Positions 36,752-45,187 of a stretch of 64,000 bases of DNA are shown here, piece after piece; the first letter of the stretch is position 1; each line of letters starts with the position of its first letter. The position numbers were made by a program, and so were the translations under genes. The stretch covers positions 1 to 64,000 of the forward strand of contig NZ_CAMLIG010000018.1 of assembly GCF_946480185.1 (NCBI RefSeq), in the 5' to 3' direction. The notes under the pieces are model-generated. The model had not been told where the DNA came from and did not search any database. It saw nothing but the letters and a program-made list of their open reading frames with translations. Source of the DNA: an uncultured Pedobacter sp. (lineage in GTDB: Bacteria > Bacteroidota > Bacteroidia > Sphingobacteriales > Sphingobacteriaceae).

Positions 36752-37999
36752 ATGAAATTTCAAAAATATCTTTTATTCTTAATCCTTTTTATTGTTTGTA
36801 AAGCAAGCGCCCAAACCTTAGATGAAACTAAAGTGCCGGCATATACGCTTCCGCCTTTGTTGAAATTTGAAAACGGAAAGCAGGTAAAAACTGTGCAACA
36901 ATGGGAAAAAAGAAGAGAAGAAATTTTGGATCTGTTGCAGCAAGAGATGTACGGCCAACATCCTGGCAAGCCGGCAAAAATGAAATTTGAGGTTTTTGAT
37001 TTAGATAACAATGCACTAAACGGAAAAGCCATCCGTAAACAAATTAAGGTGGTTTTTAGCCCCAAACAAGATAGTGTTTACATGGATATTTTAATGTATA
37101 TCCCTAAAAACAGTATAAAACCACCTGTTATTTTGGGCTTAAATTTTGGAGGAAACCAAGAAGTAATCAATGACCCTGCGGTTCGTATTACGCACAGTTG
37201 GGTGAGTAAAAAATCAAAAGGCGCAATCAACAATAGGGCTTCCGAGACTTCCCGTGGTGTAGCATCCGGGGTTTGGCCTGTAGAAAAAATGTTGGAAGCT
37301 GGCTTTGCATCTGCAACTATTTATTGCGGAGATATAGATCCGGATTATGACAATGTTACAAACGCTGTTCAGTCATTATATCCCAAATTACAAGATAGAA
37401 AAGACAATTTTAGCACCATTGGTGCCTGGGCTTGGGGATTGAGCAGGGCAATGGATTATCTGGAAAAAGATAATGACATCAATTCAAACAAAGTTATTTT
37501 AACCGGACTTTCACGATTAGGAAAAGCGGCTTTATGGGCAGGCGCAACAGACCAGCGTTTTGCAATAGTAATCAGTACAGAATCTGGCAAAGGAGGAGAC
37601 GCTTTATTCCAGAGGCAATTTGGCGAATCTGTTGAGCGCATAAATAAAGTTTTTCCGCAATGGTTTTGCCATAATTTTTCAAAATATTCAAACCATGTAG
37701 CAGAAATGCCCTTTGACCAGCACATGGTTTTAGCGATGATGGCTCCACGTCCGTTTTATTTAGGAAGTGCCGAAGAAGATTTGAACGAAGACCCTAAAGG
37801 CGAGTTTTTAGCAATAAAAGCCATTGAACCTGCGTATAAACTTTATGGTTTTAAAGGTTTGCCAACCGCTAAAATGCCTCCTGTGAATCAATCAATTTAT
37901 GGCGATAGGTTAGGTTTTCATTTAAGAGAAGGAAAGCATGGTATTACCGCTTTTGATTGGGATAATTATATCAAATTTATAAAATCCCACTTATATTGA
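36752..37999 (+). CDS. CE15-like 4-O-methyl-glucuronoyl methylesterase
   Basis: This 415-residue secreted alpha/beta hydrolase (signal peptide ending ASAQ) shows the glucuronoyl-esterase signature TGLSRLGKAALWAGATD with nucleophile Ser254, then STESGKGG with Glu277, 23 residues later (the same spacing as in the fungal reference enzyme), and EGKHGITAFDW with His396. CE15 enzymes cut ester bonds between glucuronate and lignin alcohols or methyl groups. Together with GH88 and two esterases it points to an esterified glucuronate-containing glycan. It is the last gene of this plus-strand run. Confidence 0.9.
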   Translation: MKFQKYLLFLILFIVCKASAQTLDETKVPAYTLPPLLKFENGKQVKTVQQWEKRREEILDLLQQEMYGQHPGKPAKMKFEVFDLDNNALNGKAIRKQIKVVFSPKQDSVYMDILMYIPKNSIKPPVILGLNFGGNQEVINDPAVRITHSWVSKKSKGAINNRASETSRGVASGVWPVEKMLEAGFASATIYCGDIDPDYDNVTNAVQSLYPKLQDRKDNFSTIGAWAWGLSRAMDYLEKDNDINSNKVILTGLSRLGKAALWAGATDQRFAIVISTESGKGGDALFQRQFGESVERINKVFPQWFCHNFSKYSNHVAEMPFDQHMVLAMMAPRPFYLGSAEEDLNEDPKGEFLAIKAIEPAYKLYGFKGLPTAKMPPVNQSIYGDRLGFHLREGKHGITAFDWDNYIKFIKSHLY

Positions 38000-38411
38000 G
38001 TGTAATTGAAATTCAAAAAAAATTTATAGTATATTGATTATTAAGCAGTTGTTTTTAAGCAGAAGAGCGCCTAGCGTCATGTTGAGCGGAGTCGAAGCAT
38101 CCACTCGCAGGGTTTGCTATGCTACGGGCATATCTAATTTGTGAGATGTCTCGTTGCCTCGACATGACGAAAACTCTTAAATAATAACATTATTAGATAC
38201 TTTTAGACAGTTTCTTAAACTCTATATAACCCGATGCTAATCCTTAACGAAGAGCTGTTAAAAAAGTATCACATTAAAATTTAATTGTTAGCCTTTATGT
38301 AATTAAATGCAGGGCTTTTAAATTAGTAGGATATTTTCTATTTCTAAAAAAAAACATACCTTTAAAACAGGATTAGTTTTAAATGATCTGTTTTTCAGAA
38401 AGCCAATTTTC
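38000..38411. repeat. Intergenic region with imperfect inverted repeat (38075-38169)
   Basis: The 412-bp gap holds a roughly 95-bp element whose ends are CGTCATGTTGAGCGGAGTCG (from 38075) and the complementary CGACATGACG (to 38169), with an internal GAGATG/CATC pairing. It is more GC-rich than its surroundings and resembles the CGTCATG...GAAGCATC repeats scattered through Bacteroidetes genomes. It has no coding potential. The remainder (38170-38411) is AT-rich leader DNA for the GTG-started sensor gene; no clear promoter was found. Confidence 0.7.
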
Positions 38412-41400
38412 GTGATTAAAAAGTCCCTATTTTATTTTCAATTTCTCTCTATTGTTGTACTTATCTTTAACGGTGGAAGTGCCTATGCACAACGTCCTGT
38501 ATTAAAGTTTCGGCACCTCACAATTAATGAAGGTTTATCTCAAAACACAGTTTTTTGTACCTATCAAGATCATAAAGGTTTTATTTGGGTAGGCACAGAA
38601 GATGGTTTAAACAGGTACGATGGCGTAGATTGGTTAATTTATAAACATGAATTAAATGATCCTAAAAGCCTAAGCAATAATCAAGTAAATTCTATTGTTG
38701 AAGATGAAAACGGAAATCTTTTAATAGCCACATCAGACGGGTTGAATATTTACCACAGAGATTTAGAGAATTTTAGCAAAATTAATTTAAAAAGCACAAC
38801 AGATCAAAAAAACGATTTCATTACGTTTTTGATGAAAGATGCCAATGGCGAGTTTTGGATCAGTAGCAGAGACGGTTTAAAATTATTGGACAAAAACCAC
38901 AAAGTAAAAGCTACTTATAAGTACAAATCTTTAGTAAAAGGAGTTAACCCTTATAAAGTACTCAGCACTTTTGAATCTAAAGACCATCAGCTGTGGGTTA
39001 ACACCGGTACAGGTTTAAGGCTGTTTGATATTAAATCAAAAAAATTCATCGCATTGCCCAAAGTAATAGCCCAAAATAGCGCTTTAACTTCAGATAATGT
39101 GCGCACAATTAAGCTTACAAAATCAGGTAATTACTGGATGGGTACCGAAAGCCACGGCCTATTTTTTTATGATGTTCATCAGCAAACTTTAAAAAATTAT
39201 AAAGCATCTCCAGAGGCCAATGGCTTATTATCTAACGTGGTACGGGATGTTTTTATATATTCTGAAAATGAATTATGGATAGGTACAAGAGAAGGACTTA
39301 GCGTATTTAACATTGCGGCTGGTAAATTTTACAATTACACTTACGATAAATACAATCAAAATAGCTTATCGCATAATTCTGTAAGAAATTTTTTAAGAGA
39401 CGATGCCGGCAGTACCTGGATTGGAACTTATGCCGGAGGGTTAAATATTTTTAATGAGAACAGTAGGAATTTTTCTTATTTGGGAGAAAAAATAGGGGCT
39501 AATTTAGGGCTTAACCACCGAGTGGTCAGTTCCATCATCAAAGAAAAAGACGGCAGTTTATGGATTGGCACAGAAGGCGGAGGTTTAAATTACATCAACC
39601 TCAAAACCGAAATTAACCAATACCATACCGTACTGGGCAATATTAATAACAGCAACAATATTGTAAAATGTATGGTGGATGATGGCAAAGGAAACTTGTG
39701 GCTAGGTACTTATAACGGTATAAGTATCTACAATAAAAACACAGGTACTTTTGCGGATCTGCTAAAAAGTCAAAATCCGCAAAACCCGGTAGAGCCTTAT
39801 CAGGTGCATGATTTAGTACTTAAAAATGATAAAGCATACATTGCCACAAACGGCAAAGGCTTGGTTATTTATGCAAACGGCAAGCTTAAAGAGTTTTTTT
39901 ACGATGTCAAAAAAACTAATTCTATAAGTTCAAATAACCTTACTTCGCTATTAGCTGTTAATGAAAATTTATGGGTGGGCACACAAAAGGGATTAAATTT
40001 TTACAATCCGCAAAGCGGTACTTTTACCAGGTTTTTGCATCAAGAAGGCAATCCGCAATCAATTTCTGGCAATTCTGTTTTATGTTTATTTAAGGATACT
40101 AAAAATAGGTTATGGGTTGGCACAGAAGGTGGCGGATTAAATCTTTTTAACGCAACAAACAAAACCTTTGGCCACATTACAGAAAAAAACGGACTTGCAA
40201 ATAATGTAATCCATGCTATTGTTGAGGACAACATGGGGTTTTTATGGGTAAGTACCAATAAAGGATTATCAAAAATCGACCTCAGAAAATATAATGTTAA
40301 TGCAAATCAGGAATTAAAAATCACTAATTATACCGTGGCAGATGGCTTACAAAGCAATCAGTTTTCTAACGAGGCGGTAGCAAAAGGGGCTGATGGAGAA
40401 CTTTTGTTCGGCGGAATTAATGGCGTTACTTTTTTTCATCCTAATAAAATTAAATCAAATAATTTTAAACCAAAAGTAGTACTTACAGATTTCCTCATTC
40501 GCAATAAAGAGGTAAATATAAACACAGAAAATTCGCCGCTTAGCAAGCAGATTGGAGAAACTGACGAAATTGTACTGTCTTATGACCAAGCATATATTAC
40601 CATAAAGTATGCGGCGCTAAATTATATCAATTCAGAAAAAAACAAGTATGCCTATAAATTAGAGGGTTTTGCAGATGATGATTGGAATGAAGTAGGCAAC
40701 CAACACTCGGCAACTTATACAAATTTAAGTGCCGGGACCTACGTTTTTAAAGTTAAAGCCGCTAATAACGATGGCGTTTGGAATAATGAAGTGCGGAGCT
40801 TAAAAATTAAAGTTTTACCACCTTTTTGGAAAACTTGGTGGGCTTATTTAATATACCTGTTTATGATTGCGGGTATCCTTTACGTGTATTACATTTATTC
40901 TATCAGAACCGCCAAACTTAAAAACGAACTTGCTTTTGAATATAAAAGCCATCAAAAAGATCAGGATTTGGCACAAAGAAAACTGAGTTTCTTTACAAAC
41001 ATTTCGCATGAAATTAAAACACCGCTTACCTTAATTTTAGCGCCAATAGAAAAACTGGTAGAAATGAATGCGGGGAACAATATTGTGCAAAATCAACTGT
41101 CTTTAATGCAAAGAAACGGCGAACGTTTGGTGCGCTTAATTAACCAGTTACTTGATTTTAGAAAGTTTGAAAGCGGAAAAATGCTCCTTCGGGCTGCAGA
41201 AGGAAATATGGTGCGCTTTGTAAAAGAAGTGGTAATGGCTTTTGATTCTTATGCCAAATATTTGAAAATTAATTTGGAGGTTGAAACCGAAGCTAATAGT
41301 ATAAGGGCTTATTTTGATAGGGATAACTTCGAGAAAATTCTTTATAATTTATTGTCAAATTCTTTAAAATTTACACCGGAAGGCGGAAATATTAAAATAA

Positions 41401-42587
41401 CCGTTTCCACAGAAAAATTAGCCGATCAAGAAAAAGGATTTGTTTGCGTTGCCGTACAAGACGATGGTAAGGGAATTCCAGAAAAATACACCGATAAAAT
41501 TTTTGAAGAATTCACTCATTTAGATGCAAATGGAATGAACCCGCTGGGAACTGGGATTGGACTTGCCTTTACAAAGGGCTTGGTTAACCTTCACCACGGA
41601 GACATAAGTGTACAAAGCCGGGAAGCAAAAAATGACGAAAAAGGCTTTACCAAATTCACTGTAAAAATTCCTTTAGGTAAAGCTCATTTTTCATCGGCAG
41701 AGATTATTGAAAACTACCAGAACAGTGAAAACATAGATCTTTATAAAATTAAGGACGATAACATCGGCAACAGCCAAATTATTTTAAAAAAGAAAGAGGA
41801 AATTTTAAAAGAAGCCGGAGCAGATATTCCTATCATGCTGATTGTGGAAGATAATAAGGACGTTCGCGGGTTTTTAGAAGATCATTTTAAAAGTTCATTT
41901 GTGGTACATACCGCCGAGAATGGTGTAATTGGTTTGGATAAAGCTTTAGAGCTGATTCCTGATATTATAATTAGCGATGTGATGATGCCCGAAATGAGCG
42001 GTACAGAGCTTTGCAGTAAACTAAAATCAGCCGAAGCAACGAGCCATATCCCTATCATACTATTAACCGCTAGAACTCCGCTGATTTATAAGATCGAAGG
42101 GTTAGAGACTGGAGCTGACGATTACATTACTAAACCCTTCAGCTTAAAAATTGTTGAGGCAAGAGTATGGAATTTATTGGAGTTAAGGAAACAGTTGAGA
42201 GAGCGCTACAGAAAAGAAGTTAGTTTTACGCCTAAAAACATAGCAATCAGCTCGCCCGATGAAAAGTTCATAGAAAAAGTAATGAAGTTTATCGAGGACA
42301 ATTTAGGAGAACCTACCTTAAGTGTTGAGGAATTGGGAAAAGAAATTGGAATGAGCAGGGTAACGCTTTACAGAAAAATAAAAGCATTGACCAATCAAAC
42401 CACCATAGAAATTATCAGGACTGTGAGACTGAAAAGGGCCGCCCAGCTTTTAGAAACCGGACATTACAACGTAAGCGAAGTGGCTTATATGGTGGGTTTT
42501 GCCGATCTGGATTATTTCAGAAAGTGTTTTAAAGAGCAGTTTAAAAAAACTCCGAAAGATTACAGCATGGTAAGTAATAAGGAATAA
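38412..42587 (+). CDS. Hybrid two-component system sensor/regulator (HTCS)
   Basis: This 1391-residue one-protein signalling system has a GTG start; the nearest upstream ATG frame is closed by a stop. Order: signal peptide (1-26, ending AYAQ), periplasmic two-propeller sensor of reg_prop repeats (about 35-700, repeated WVGTEDGLN/WIGTEGGGLN), Y_Y_Y domain (about 715-800), one membrane helix (about 808-830), HisKA with FFTNISHEIKTPL (His866), HATPase with DDGKGIPEKYTDKIFEEF, receiver (about 1138-1250, Asp1189 in ISDVMMPEMSG) and AraC-type HTH (about 1284-1383). It senses an oligosaccharide in the periplasm and activates a PUL. It lies between regions B and C, so either could be its target. Confidence 0.95.
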   Translation: MIKKSLFYFQFLSIVVLIFNGGSAYAQRPVLKFRHLTINEGLSQNTVFCTYQDHKGFIWVGTEDGLNRYDGVDWLIYKHELNDPKSLSNNQVNSIVEDENGNLLIATSDGLNIYHRDLENFSKINLKSTTDQKNDFITFLMKDANGEFWISSRDGLKLLDKNHKVKATYKYKSLVKGVNPYKVLSTFESKDHQLWVNTGTGLRLFDIKSKKFIALPKVIAQNSALTSDNVRTIKLTKSGNYWMGTESHGLFFYDVHQQTLKNYKASPEANGLLSNVVRDVFIYSENELWIGTREGLSVFNIAAGKFYNYTYDKYNQNSLSHNSVRNFLRDDAGSTWIGTYAGGLNIFNENSRNFSYLGEKIGANLGLNHRVVSSIIKEKDGSLWIGTEGGGLNYINLKTEINQYHTVLGNINNSNNIVKCMVDDGKGNLWLGTYNGISIYNKNTGTFADLLKSQNPQNPVEPYQVHDLVLKNDKAYIATNGKGLVIYANGKLKEFFYDVKKTNSISSNNLTSLLAVNENLWVGTQKGLNFYNPQSGTFTRFLHQEGNPQSISGNSVLCLFKDTKNRLWVGTEGGGLNLFNATNKTFGHITEKNGLANNVIHAIVEDNMGFLWVSTNKGLSKIDLRKYNVNANQELKITNYTVADGLQSNQFSNEAVAKGADGELLFGGINGVTFFHPNKIKSNNFKPKVVLTDFLIRNKEVNINTENSPLSKQIGETDEIVLSYDQAYITIKYAALNYINSEKNKYAYKLEGFADDDWNEVGNQHSATYTNLSAGTYVFKVKAANNDGVWNNEVRSLKIKVLPPFWKTWWAYLIYLFMIAGILYVYYIYSIRTAKLKNELAFEYKSHQKDQDLAQRKLSFFTNISHEIKTPLTLILAPIEKLVEMNAGNNIVQNQLSLMQRNGERLVRLINQLLDFRKFESGKMLLRAAEGNMVRFVKEVVMAFDSYAKYLKINLEVETEANSIRAYFDRDNFEKILYNLLSNSLKFTPEGGNIKITVSTEKLADQEKGFVCVAVQDDGKGIPEKYTDKIFEEFTHLDANGMNPLGTGIGLAFTKGLVNLHHGDISVQSREAKNDEKGFTKFTVKIPLGKAHFSSAEIIENYQNSENIDLYKIKDDNIGNSQIILKKKEEILKEAGADIPIMLIVEDNKDVRGFLEDHFKSSFVVHTAENGVIGLDKALELIPDIIISDVMMPEMSGTELCSKLKSAEATSHIPIILLTARTPLIYKIEGLETGADDYITKPFSLKIVEARVWNLLELRKQLRERYRKEVSFTPKNIAISSPDEKFIEKVMKFIEDNLGEPTLSVEELGKEIGMSRVTLYRKIKALTNQTTIEIIRTVRLKRAAQLLETGHYNVSEVAYMVGFADLDYFRKCFKEQFKKTPKDYSMVSNKE

Positions 42588-42752
42588 CTTAAATGTATTT
42601 GTAATATATCACCTTAGTTTTGATATTCTCATTTTGAAGATCCGCGTTTTACAAAAGTTTATTTTCTTATTATAGTTTTTAAATAGGATTTCAGCTCCTA
42701 TATCTTGCAAATTTCTCTTAGTGTTTCATCAATGACAAGCTAATAAAAACAA

Positions 42753-42775
42753 AAAACGCTCCCATGGAGCGTTTT
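42753..42775 (-). terminator. Intrinsic terminator for the minus-strand T9SS gene
   Basis: A perfect 10-bp stem (AAAACGCTCC at 42753-42762, GGAGCGTTTT at 42766-42775) with a 3-nt loop is followed, read on the minus strand, by a T-rich tract. It lies 20 bp past the stop of the 42796 gene and can also stop readthrough from the sensor gene on the plus strand. Confidence 0.85.
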
Positions 42776-42795
42776 AAGAAAATTCTATTTCATGT

Positions 42796-44451
42796 TTATT
42801 GAAACATGAACTTTTTGGTTAAAGTTAACCCGTTAATTGATAAGCTTGCAATATGTAAGCCAGCTCCAGCACTTTGGATGTTTAAAGTTATTTCATTGTT
42901 GCCAGTATTTAAATTAACGTTTTGGCTAGCTATCACTCTTCCGTTAGCATCAAAAATATTAAGCAATGCGTTACCAACTTGGTTAGCGTAAACATTTACC
43001 TTAATTTGTCCGCTTGCTTTGTTTGCATATACAGAAAGATCAGCAGGTTGTCCGTTTACAGTTACTGCCACTGGACCAAATTCTTCGCTTTTGCCATTAT
43101 TGTCAACTTGGTTTAGTTTGTAATAGTTTGCACCTTTTGCGGCTGTTCTATCTAAAAAAGAGTAGGTCAATGCAACATCAGAATTTCCGTTGCCCGCAAC
43201 TTCTTCAATTTTATTGAAAGCTTTTCCATCAGTAGAACGTAGTACGTCGAAATAATTGTTGTTTTTTTCTGATGCAGTAGCCCAGCTTAATTGTACGCCG
43301 TTTAAGGTACTTTTTCCGGTAAAAGAAGAAAGCTTGATAGGAAGAACAGTTGCAGAGTTTGTACCGGGTGTAAATGCAACACCTTTAAATATTGTATTAG
43401 CGGGTGCTGTTGCTAAAAGTGTAATGGTAGTATTAGCTACAGAGATGGTTTTGTTAGCACTTAATGTATCTCTAATTGCAATAAGTTTATCAGCAGTATT
43501 TGCATAAACATAAGAAGTATCTCCAATTATTCTTGCTGTAATACCTTTAACACTCAATGCTCCTAAATCTGCTGTAACAACTAATGCTCCTTTATTTACC
43601 CAAGTACCAGACGTTAAAACCCATTTCTCAATTGTTCCGTTGCCATCATTGGTATTGTAAATTAAATCAGGTGCGCCTGTCCCAACAGAAGTTTTTAAAA
43701 ATACAACCTGATTTGGTGCCGTAGGTGCAACTGTAGAAGAGCCCTCTAATCCTGGAAGCGCTACTGGAGCGGTGCTTGCATTTGGACCTGAAGTAGGTAA
43801 ACCCGAACCAACCGCACCAATATGATAAGCGCCGGCAGAATTACTATTTGTACTTTCATATAACTGCCCGTTAAATATATTCACACTTCTCATAGCGCCT
43901 AACGGAGAAGAGTTAACTGCAGCTGTAGAACTACTGCCTAAAACCGTGTACCTAACTCCGCCACCTGAACTTGCAATCCAGAATGCACTCCCATCTACGG
44001 TTATTGCACTTCTGGCATTAGCAACTGTTGACCCTCCGGGCAAGCCTGTTGTAGTGTTAATGGATTCATCTGCTTTTACCAAAGCAATTGTTCTAACATC
44101 TGTGCCTGCTAAAGTTTTACCTACTGTAATGCCGTAACCGTACATACTTAAAAGATTTCCATCTGGTGATAAGCTAATCAATCCTTCGTTTGAACCGGTA
44201 GGAAGACCAGTAAAAGGATAATTTATAGGGGTAGGAGTTTTAATGGTGTCAGTAGGCATAGCTACAGATTTGGTTGATGCTCCAGGAATTACTTTGTATT
44301 CTTTTAAAAATACTGGAACCGTAGTTCCATCTATAGGTAACGGATTTACTCCATCTCCATACTGTGATACTACCAATCTACCAGCGGTAAATTGTGCAAA
44401 AGCACCAAATGCGAAAGCAATTAAGCTTCCTGTGAGTAATGTTTTTTTCAT
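42796..44451 (-). CDS. Secreted protein with type IX secretion C-terminal sorting domain
   Basis: This 551-residue protein has a signal peptide (MKKTLLTGSLIAFAFGAFAQ), a Ser/Thr/Gly-rich body without a recognised catalytic motif, a fibronectin-like segment with LSSFTGKSTLNGVQLSWATA (about 375-470), and a C-terminal Por sorting tail of about 75 residues ending GLTLTKKFMFQ. It is therefore exported by the type IX system and probably attached to the surface. The body repeats features of beta-propeller or adhesin-like proteins (VYANTADKLIAIRD). It has no obvious link to glycan breakdown. Function unknown. Confidence 0.8.
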   Translation of the reverse strand: MKKTLLTGSLIAFAFGAFAQFTAGRLVVSQYGDGVNPLPIDGTTVPVFLKEYKVIPGASTKSVAMPTDTIKTPTPINYPFTGLPTGSNEGLISLSPDGNLLSMYGYGITVGKTLAGTDVRTIALVKADESINTTTGLPGGSTVANARSAITVDGSAFWIASSGGGVRYTVLGSSSTAAVNSSPLGAMRSVNIFNGQLYESTNSNSAGAYHIGAVGSGLPTSGPNASTAPVALPGLEGSSTVAPTAPNQVVFLKTSVGTGAPDLIYNTNDGNGTIEKWVLTSGTWVNKGALVVTADLGALSVKGITARIIGDTSYVYANTADKLIAIRDTLSANKTISVANTTITLLATAPANTIFKGVAFTPGTNSATVLPIKLSSFTGKSTLNGVQLSWATASEKNNNYFDVLRSTDGKAFNKIEEVAGNGNSDVALTYSFLDRTAAKGANYYKLNQVDNNGKSEEFGPVAVTVNGQPADLSVYANKASGQIKVNVYANQVGNALLNIFDANGRVIASQNVNLNTGNNEITLNIQSAGAGLHIASLSINGLTLTKKFMFQ

Positions 44452-44483
44452 CGTGTTTTGTTTTTAAGTGTATAATTAATTGC

Positions 44484-45155
44484 TTATTTATTGGTTGTAT
44501 AATTTTTAATGGTTACTGTTGCCTGCATTATTTTACTGGTAACTAGTTTTTCATAAGCCTCGTCAATAAAAGAGGTTTCTATATGGCTTTTTACTTCTTC
44601 AAAATCATAATCGGCATTTGCGTATATGGTTTTCTTTAGTTTTTTGTAATGCTCCAAAAGCGTGGTTTCGGCAATTGGTCTTGGAAAAATTTTGTCTTTG
44701 GTTTTAATAATCGCATTGCTAAATTCATAGTTGTAAAAACTTTTCTGGGTAAACAAAACAGGACCATAAATAACTTTTCCGGCGGTTTTTAGCTTTTCTC
44801 GTTCTGCATTTACTTTCTCCATTTCGGTATTTAGTTCCGCACTGTTTTTAAAAGGCCAAAGATTTAGAGAATTAAAAAGTTGTTCTTGCACTTTTGCTTT
44901 AATCAAAGCATCCCAAGCTTTCTTTTTTAGGATGTCGCTTGCTTTAACTCCGTCAAATTTTCTCGACCAAAAATTGCTTAAATCTGTAAGGTGATATTGT
45001 TGCGAAAGCTCGTTCATTACCTCAGATTTTTGGGTTTCAATTTCCCTTTCAAGCGCTGCATTTTCTACAGGTTGCTGGTTAACGTAGCCTATAATTTTAT
45101 AGCCTTGCTTCAGCGGGCTATGCGTGATTAAAAATCCTTTTATAAAATTGAATGT
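44484..45155 (-). pseudogene. 5'-truncated parvulin/SurA-like protein remnant
   Basis: From the ATG at 45017 this gives 177 residues without a signal peptide. The same frame stays open 46 codons further upstream (to a TAG at 45156-45158) and encodes protein-like sequence, GYKIIGYVNQQPVENAALER, but no ATG, GTG or TTG start. The whole resembles the helical N-terminal domain of SurA/parvulin-type periplasmic chaperones (VNxxPV, then a Trp region and KAWDALIKAKVQEQLF), without the catalytic rotamase part. It is most likely a gene whose 5' end was lost next to the GH2 operon. An internally initiated functional product cannot be excluded. Confidence 0.55.
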
Positions 45156-45187
45156 CTATGTTTCTAGGTGTTAAAGAATGTCATGTA

